A stretch of DNA of 64,000 nt from Rhodoferax sp. TS-BS-61-7 (GTDB taxonomy: Bacteria; Pseudomonadota; Gammaproteobacteria; Burkholderiales; Burkholderiaceae_C): assembly GCF_002943465.1 (NCBI RefSeq), contig NZ_PTQY01000010.1, forward strand, positions 1 through 64,000, given 5' to 3'. Positions 59,607 to 64,000 of this stretch are shown here, piece by piece. The first letter of the stretch is position 1, and each line of letters opens with the position of its first letter. The position numbers and the translations under genes are program-made. The notes under the pieces are model-generated. The model was not told where the DNA came from. It was given only the letters and a program-made list of their open reading frames with translations, and made no database searches.

Positions 59607-60074
59607 ATGAAAATCGGTGAACTGGCCAAGGCCACTGGCACACAGGTGGAGACGGTGCGCTACTACGAACGCGAGGGCCTGTTGCCCACGCCCCTGCGCA
59701 CCGAGGGCAACTACCGCATCTACGGTGCCAGCCACACCGAGCGGCTGTCCTTCATCCGCCACTGCCGCTCACTGGACATGACGCTGGGCGAAATCCGCAC
59801 ACTGCTGGGTTTTAAAGACGCGCCCGAGGACAACTGCGAACAGGTGAACGCGCTGCTGGACGAACACATAGGCCACGTGGCCCAGCGCATCAAGGAGTTG
59901 CGCGCGCTGGAGCGGCAGCTCAAAACCTTGCGCGAGCAGTGCCAGGTGACACAGGCCGCGGCGCACTGCGGCATCTTGAGCGAGCTGTCATCGGCAGCAT
60001 CCCGCGCCCAACCGGCACAGGCAGCAGCGGGCCATGTGCATGGCAGTCACGCCCGAGGACAGCGGGCGCGCTGA
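59607..60074 (+). CDS. cadR: Cd(II)/Pb(II)-responsive MerR family regulator (CadR-like)
   Basis: This 155-aa MerR family protein has an N-terminal winged helix (MKIGELAKATGTQVETVRYYEREGLLP, RIYGASHTERLSFIRHCRSLDMTL). The metal-site cysteines are placed as in CadR/PbrR (DNCEQVN near residue 77, then C in QCQVTQ and AHCGIL near 112-120). A C-terminal His-rich tail (HVHGSHARGQ) is as in CadR. No cadmium exporter gene lies next to it in this window. The target is unknown. Confidence 0.85.
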   Translation: MKIGELAKATGTQVETVRYYEREGLLPTPLRTEGNYRIYGASHTERLSFIRHCRSLDMTLGEIRTLLGFKDAPEDNCEQVNALLDEHIGHVAQRIKELRALERQLKTLREQCQVTQAAAHCGILSELSSAASRAQPAQAAAGHVHGSHARGQRAR

Positions 60075-60084
60075 CGCCCCCTCA

Positions 60085-61077
60085 TTACTCAATGCCGACC
60101 ATGCCCGCATCCGGGTAGCGCGCCCCGGCCACCTTGTCGGGGGCAAACATCTGATCTAGCTCGGCAACGTCTGCAGCGCTCAGTGTGATGTCTGTGGCCG
60201 CTGCGTTTTGCTCCAGGTAGGTGATGCGCCGGGTGCCGGGAATCGGAATGACATGCGGGTGTTTGTGCAGCAGCCAAGCCAGCGCAATCTGTGCGTTGGT
60301 GGCGCCACGTACCTCGGCAAAACGCCCCAGGGCCTCCACCAGCAGACGGTTAGCCGCTTCGGCATCACCGTTGATGCGCGGGAGGATCTTGCGGAAGTCG
60401 TTGCTGGCCAGCGCTGTGGTGTCCAGCGTGCCGGTGAGGAAGGCGCGGCCCAGCGGGCTGTAGGCCACAAAACTGGTGCCCAGCTCGGCACAGGTCTGCA
60501 GCATCTCCTGCTCGGGCTCGCGCGCCCACAGCGAATATTCGCTCTGCACAGCGGCAATCGGGTGAACCGCACTGGCCTTGCGCAAGCTGCCGGCCGACAC
60601 CTCGGACAGGCCAATCTGCCGCACTTTGCCGGCCTGCACCAGTTCGGCCATGGCACCCACCATCTCTTCCATCGGCACCTCGGGGTTGCGCCGGTGGCAG
60701 TAGTACAGGTCAATGGTGTCCACCTGCAGACGGCGCAGCGAAGCCTCGCAGGCGCTGCGGATGTAGGCCGGCGTGTTGTCGATGCGGCGCTCGTATTGAC
60801 CCTCCTGGCGCACGATGCCAAATTTGGTGGCCACCACCAGTTGCTGGCGCAGCGCCGGCCCGCTTTGGGCGATGAAGCGGCCCAGCAGGCTTTCGTTGTG
60901 GCCAAAGCCGTAGGTGTCGGCCGTGTCCCAGAAGTTGATGCCCAGCTCCAGCGCGCGCTGCAACGTGTGCAGCGACTGCGTGTCGTCGCTGGCGCCGTAA
61001 AACTCGCTCATGCCCATGCAGCCCAGCCCGAGGGCGGCCACGGGGGTATGGGCCTGGCCCAGGGTGCGGTGTTTCAT
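60085..61077 (-). CDS. Aldo/keto reductase family protein
   Basis: This cytosolic NADPH-dependent oxidoreductase has 330 aa. The catalytic Asp and Tyr are in NFWDTADTYGFG, Lys in VVATKFGIV and His in LYYCHRRNP. The cofactor-binding end is VIPIPGTRRITYLEQN. It begins with a 4-nt overlap with the ybgC stop and probably belongs to that transcript. It resembles YajO/YhdN-type reductases; the substrate is unknown. Confidence 0.87.
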   Translation of the reverse strand: MKHRTLGQAHTPVAALGLGCMGMSEFYGASDDTQSLHTLQRALELGINFWDTADTYGFGHNESLLGRFIAQSGPALRQQLVVATKFGIVRQEGQYERRIDNTPAYIRSACEASLRRLQVDTIDLYYCHRRNPEVPMEEMVGAMAELVQAGKVRQIGLSEVSAGSLRKASAVHPIAAVQSEYSLWAREPEQEMLQTCAELGTSFVAYSPLGRAFLTGTLDTTALASNDFRKILPRINGDAEAANRLLVEALGRFAEVRGATNAQIALAWLLHKHPHVIPIPGTRRITYLEQNAAATDITLSAADVAELDQMFAPDKVAGARYPDAGMVGIE

Positions 61078-61538
61078 GCGGGTGTCCTGTCATTGGTGGA
61101 ACTGGAGGTGGCGCCAATGGCTTGCAACACCTGTGCCGGAATGCGGCGCGGCTTGAGGGTCTCGGCCCGCACACAGCCAATACGAATGCGGCCCTGCGCC
61201 AGCAGCGTGTCGCCGCGCCAGGCCTCTTGCACCAGCGCCATGCTGGCGGCGCCCTGCTCGACCACCTGCACGCTCACGGTAATGAGGTCATCCAGCTTGG
61301 CCGGCGCAAGGTAACGCATCTGCACCTCAGCCACGATAAAGATGGCACCGGTCGTGTCACGCAGTGCCTGTTGCTCCACGCCCGCAGCGCGCAGCCACTC
61401 GGTGCGCGCACGCTCAAAAAACTTCAGGTAGTTGGCATAAAACACCACGCCGCCCGCGTCAGTGTCCTCCCAATAAATGCGAATGGAAAAAGGATTGGGG
61501 ATGTCGGGCACCGCAGCGGAACCTGCAGGTTGGCTCAC
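61074..61538 (-). CDS. ybgC: Acyl-CoA thioesterase, YbgC/4HBT family
   Basis: This hotdog-fold thioesterase has 154 aa. The catalytic Asp region is RIYWEDTDAGGVVFYANYLKFFERARTEWL, followed by a helical end. YbgC usually sits with the tol-pal genes, but those are not in this window. It starts at a GTG that overlaps the SRPBCC gene stop (GTGA), so translation is coupled. Confidence 0.87.
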   Translation of the reverse strand: MSQPAGSAAVPDIPNPFSIRIYWEDTDAGGVVFYANYLKFFERARTEWLRAAGVEQQALRDTTGAIFIVAEVQMRYLAPAKLDDLITVSVQVVEQGAASMALVQEAWRGDTLLAQGRIRIGCVRAETLKPRRIPAQVLQAIGATSSSTNDRTPA

Positions 61539-62002
61539 AGCGTCTGCGCCAGTGCCAGCAACTGGTCGGTGGCCACGCCCCAGCCTTCGTGAAAACCCAT
61601 GGCCTCGTGCTGGGCCTTGTCTTCGGCATTCCAGTGCAGCGCACGCGCGGTGTAACGTGTGTGGCCCTCAGCCGTGTCTTCCAGCGTAATCTCACCCACC
61701 ATAAACGGCTTGGCCGGCACCCAGCCCGCCTGAAACGCATCGGTAAACACCAGCTTGCGGCCCGGCACCAGCTCCAGAAACACGCCTTCGTTGGGTGCCT
61801 GCTCGCCGTTGGGACCCACCATGTGGGTGAAGAAGCGCCCGCCACTGCGCAGGTCCATCACCGCTTCGCTCACGCCCCAAGGCTTGGGGCAAAACCACTG
61901 CACCAAGAGCGCAGGTTCGGTCCAGCAGCGCCAGACTTTGGCAGGCGCGACAGGCAGGGTGCGCTCCAGCGTGAGGATATGTTCGGCAGTGGCAAGGGTC
62001 AT
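61535..62002 (-). CDS. SRPBCC/AHSA1 family protein
   Basis: This 155-aa START-fold protein of the AHSA1-like group has LERTLPVAPAKVWRCWTEPAL at the start, DLRSGGRFFTHMVGPNGEQAPNEG in the middle, then ARALHWNAEDKAQHEAMGFHEGWG. Many such proteins bind small hydrophobic molecules. It is the first gene of an SRPBCC-YbgC-aldo/keto reductase set with 4-nt overlaps. Function is unknown. Confidence 0.87.
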   Translation of the reverse strand: MTLATAEHILTLERTLPVAPAKVWRCWTEPALLVQWFCPKPWGVSEAVMDLRSGGRFFTHMVGPNGEQAPNEGVFLELVPGRKLVFTDAFQAGWVPAKPFMVGEITLEDTAEGHTRYTARALHWNAEDKAQHEAMGFHEGWGVATDQLLALAQTL

Positions 62003-62060
62003 GGTCGTGCTCCTGGGTTTTGGCCGCAGTGTAGCGGACACCGCAGCTTGACCTGGACGC

Positions 62061-62088
62061 AAAAAAAGCGGGCCGTTTGGCCCGCTTT
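62061..62088 (-). terminator. Factor-independent terminator after the small K/M/D-rich gene
   Basis: On the minus strand, AAAGCGGGCC and GGCCCGCTTT form a 10-bp stem around a 4-nt loop, followed by TTTTTTT. It lies just downstream of the 61-aa gene and ends its transcript before the SRPBCC gene. Confidence 0.9.
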
Positions 62089-62111
62089 CATCGTGAAGGC
62101 AACCCGCAGGT

Positions 62112-62297
62112 TTACTTCTTTTTCTCCATCATCTTTTTGCATTCCGCCTTCATCTTGTCGTCCGCTTTTTTGTCGTCCATCTTTTTGCATTCTTCCATTT
62201 TCTTATCGTCCATCGCGCCCCCGTGGGAGGCAGCGAGTGCGCTGAAAGACAGGGTGGCAAAGGTTGCGGCAATCACAACTGACAGTAGCTTGTTCAT
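62112..62297 (-). CDS. Small periplasmic Lys/Met/Asp-rich protein
   Basis: This 61-aa protein has a Sec signal (MNKLLSVVIAATFATLSFSALA) and a short mature part of repeated DDKK and KM units with two Cys (EECKKMDDKK, AECKKMMEKK). The pattern suggests metal or nucleic-acid binding, but I do not recognise a family. It has its own terminator (62061-62088) and stands alone. The charge is strongly mixed. Confidence 0.75.
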   Translation of the reverse strand: MNKLLSVVIAATFATLSFSALAASHGGAMDDKKMEECKKMDDKKADDKMKAECKKMMEKKK

Positions 62298-62364
62298 GGG
62301 TAAACTCCAATGACTCGATGGTTAGCTGCCACCACAATAGGTGACAACTCACTCTACAACACCC

Positions 62365-63555
62365 ATGGGAATCGTTTGGTTGACAGGTTCAAACCGCACT
62401 AGGGTTTACACGGGTGCCACCGCCAGCCTGCTGCTTGCGCTGGCCGGCGCAGCCCTGGCAGAGCCCTATACCCCGCGCAGTGACACCCAGGTGCTGGAGA
62501 AACTGCCCACCCGCCCCACCGACACCACGGCCAGCGAACTGGCAACGCTGCGCGCCGCCCTGGCACAGGCACCCAACGATGCACAACGGGTGAGCGACTT
62601 GGCCAGGCGTTACTTTGCGCTGGCCACCGCCCGGGGGGACCCGCGGTATGTCGGTTATGCCGAGGCCGTGGTGGGCCGTTTTGCCGGCCCCCTGACGCCC
62701 GACCTGTTCACCCTGCGCGGCATGCTGCGCCAGTACCGCCACGACTTTGCAGGCGCACTGCAAGACTTTGCCAGCGCGCTGCAACTGGACCCGGATTACG
62801 CAGTGGCCCACGCCTGGCGCGGTGCCATTTTTCTGGTGCAGGCCGACTACCACGCGGCGCGCCAGGAGTGTGCGTCGCTGCAGCGCCTGGGGCGCGACGC
62901 CCTGGCCGGTGGCTGCCTGGGATTGGCACAGGCCTACGGTGGACAGCTGGAGGCCGGCTACGCCACCTTGCAAAACGCACTGCGCCTGAGCCGTGATGCG
63001 GGTAACCGCCTGTGGCTGCTGACCCGCCTGGGTGAGGTGGCCGCCTGGCAAGGCCAGACGGCCAAGGCCCGCGCGCACTACCAAGAAGCCCTGGCGCTGG
63101 GCCGGGACGATGTGTACCTGCTGGCAGCGTGGTCCGACTTTTTGCTGGACACCGGGCAGGCCGCCGACGTGGTGAAGCTGCTGGCCGCCTGGGAGGCTGC
63201 CGACAGCCTGCTGCTGCGCCTGGCCGAGGCCGAAGTGGCCCTGCAACGGCCCGCCGCTGTGCGCCACCAAGACATGCTGCGCGACCGGTTTGCTGCGGCC
63301 CGCGCGCGCGGCGACACCACCCACCGCGCCGAGGAAGCCCGCTTTGAGCTGGTGCTGCGCAAAGACCCGAGTACCGCCTTGCGCCTGGCGCAAGCAAACT
63401 ACGCCATCCAGCGTGAACCCCGCGACGCCCGCGTGTTGCTGGAAGCGGCCAAAGCCGCCCAAGACCCGGCAGGCGCACAAGCCGCACGCGACTGGTTGGC
63501 TCGCAGTGGTTTTGAAGACAAACGCTTGCGCCGCCTGGCCGGAGACGCACCATGA
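62365..63555 (+). CDS. Tetratricopeptide-repeat protein, secreted
   Basis: This protein of about 396 aa has a Sec signal (TGATASLLLALAGAALAEPY) and an array of TPR-like helix pairs (about residues 60-380: DAQRVSDLARRYFALATARG, GALQDFASALQLDPDYAVAH, GQTAKARAHYQEALALGRDD). I prefer the ATG at 62365; the frame also opens at a GTG at 62341. It ends with ATGA overlapping the next start, so the two are coupled. It may be a periplasmic scaffold for the HupE-like protein; the partner is unknown. Confidence 0.78.
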   Translation: MGIVWLTGSNRTRVYTGATASLLLALAGAALAEPYTPRSDTQVLEKLPTRPTDTTASELATLRAALAQAPNDAQRVSDLARRYFALATARGDPRYVGYAEAVVGRFAGPLTPDLFTLRGMLRQYRHDFAGALQDFASALQLDPDYAVAHAWRGAIFLVQADYHAARQECASLQRLGRDALAGGCLGLAQAYGGQLEAGYATLQNALRLSRDAGNRLWLLTRLGEVAAWQGQTAKARAHYQEALALGRDDVYLLAAWSDFLLDTGQAADVVKLLAAWEAADSLLLRLAEAEVALQRPAAVRHQDMLRDRFAAARARGDTTHRAEEARFELVLRKDPSTALRLAQANYAIQREPRDARVLLEAAKAAQDPAGAQAARDWLARSGFEDKRLRRLAGDAP

Positions 63556-64000
63556 ACTGGCGAATCCTCTGGCGCGTGTGTCTGACCGCCTTGTGGCTAT
63601 GCGCCCTGCCCGCCTGGGCCCACAAGGCCAGCGACAGCTACCTGGTGCTTCAGGTTAACGGTACACAGGTGTCTGGACAGTGGGACATCGCACTGCGTGA
63701 CATCGACTTTGCCCTGGGGCTGGATGCCGACGGCAACGGTGACATCACCTGGGGCGAGCTGCGTGCCCGCCATGCCGACGTTGCGGCCTGGGCTACCAGC
63801 GCCCTGACGCTGGAGCGCGGCGGTACCTGCCCGCTACAAGTGACCCAACACCAGGTGGACACCCACACCGATGGCGCTTATGCCGTGCTCACCCTCTCGG
63901 GCCAGTGCCCGGCGGCCGGGGGCGACCTGGCCCTGCACTACCGCCTGCTGTTTGACCTGGACGCACTGCACCGTGGCCTGCTGCGGCTGGAGCTGGACGG
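63552..64000 (+). CDS. HupE/UreJ-like secreted protein with EF-hand loop (partial)
   Basis: The frame starts at 63552 and runs off the window without a stop (149 full codons seen). A Sec signal (CLTALWLCALPAWAH) is followed by a beta-rich extracytoplasmic domain with an EF-hand-like calcium loop at residues 55-67 (DADGNGDITWGEL). The start of the family known as HupE/UreJ-like in betaproteobacteria has this layout; its C-terminal membrane domain is beyond the window. It is translationally coupled to the TPR gene, so the two probably act together. The role is unknown. Confidence 0.72.
   Translation, partial: MNWRILWRVCLTALWLCALPAWAHKASDSYLVLQVNGTQVSGQWDIALRDIDFALGLDADGNGDITWGELRARHADVAAWATSALTLERGGTCPLQVTQHQVDTHTDGAYAVLTLSGQCPAAGGDLALHYRLLFDLDALHRGLLRLELD

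Noticed and set aside
62425-62445. Further copy of the 65-bp repeat (CTGCTTGCGCTGG)
   Set aside because: Only a short chance match within the TPR gene signal peptide; the flanking GCTAT arm and CTAGAGGCC end are missing.

Overview
The window looks like chromosomal DNA of a betaproteobacterium (Burkholderiales, most likely Comamonadaceae and Rhodoferax-like). This rests on high GC content, dense gene packing with many 4-nt start/stop overlaps, an aotJQM-O-P gene order, a six-gene glycogen operon containing pgm, and two families of short intergenic repeats that I associate from memory with Comamonadaceae. I could not run a database search, so the genus is inference. I see no rRNA, tRNA, CRISPR array, phage or insertion sequence.

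Layout. (1) 0.15-11.6 kb: a complete glycogen operon on the minus strand, transcribed glgB-glgX-pgm-glgC-glgA-glgP, covering synthesis and breakdown; a GC-rich repeat sits between glgC and glgA. (2) 11.8-15.4 kb: a periplasmic protein, a YiaA-type membrane protein and a YgiQ radical SAM protein that carries a repeat element translated in frame. (3) 15.7-22.0 kb: an arginine/ornithine-type ABC transporter operon (aotJQMOP order) followed 17 nt later by a four-PAS diguanylate cyclase, then an acyltransferase and an EamA exporter. (4) 23.9-27.7 kb: envelope genes, namely an OmpA/DUF4398 lipoprotein, a DUF4398 lipoprotein, a transglutaminase-like protein and a YqjD/YqjE-type trio. (5) 27.9-31.8 kb: a LigI-like amidohydrolase, an AroE-family dehydrogenase and an orphan Liv-type binding protein facing an IclR regulator, a probable (hydro)aromatic acid catabolic locus. 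(6) 31.9-39.7 kb: a second, membrane-bound diguanylate cyclase; a MarR and DapB-like pair divergent from a ClC chloride transporter across a 15-bp-arm inverted repeat; a tartrate/D-malate dehydrogenase with a LysR regulator; a VOC protein.

(7) 40.0-48.2 kb: a phosphonate (2-aminoethylphosphonate-type) uptake and catabolism cluster, phnC-phnD-phnE-phnA-Fe-ADH-FAD oxidase-phnX, facing its own LysR regulator. No PhnW transaminase is present; the FAD oxidase probably makes phosphonoacetaldehyde instead. (8) 48.6-53.2 kb: an aldo/keto reductase, alpha/beta hydrolase, cytochrome P460 and DUF4405 membrane protein operon opposite a LysR regulator. (9) 53.4-59.4 kb: a GlxA-type regulator with a rhodanese, then a light/DNA-repair operon (chalcone-isomerase-like protein, photolyase, DUF2256 zinc ribbon, FeS-type photolyase) and a fasciclin protein. 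(10) 59.6-64 kb: a CadR-like MerR regulator, an aldo/keto reductase-YbgC-SRPBCC operon, a tiny Lys/Met/Asp-rich periplasmic protein, and a TPR protein coupled to a HupE/UreJ-like protein cut by the window edge.

The most unusual signal is a repeat of about 65 bp present seven times. Five copies lie between convergent genes, several overlap the stop codon of the facing gene, and one is read through as about 22 residues of YgiQ. Other points worth follow-up are the long inverted-repeat operator at 35.1 kb, the aot operon with a c-di-GMP synthase, and the phosphonate cluster lacking a transaminase.
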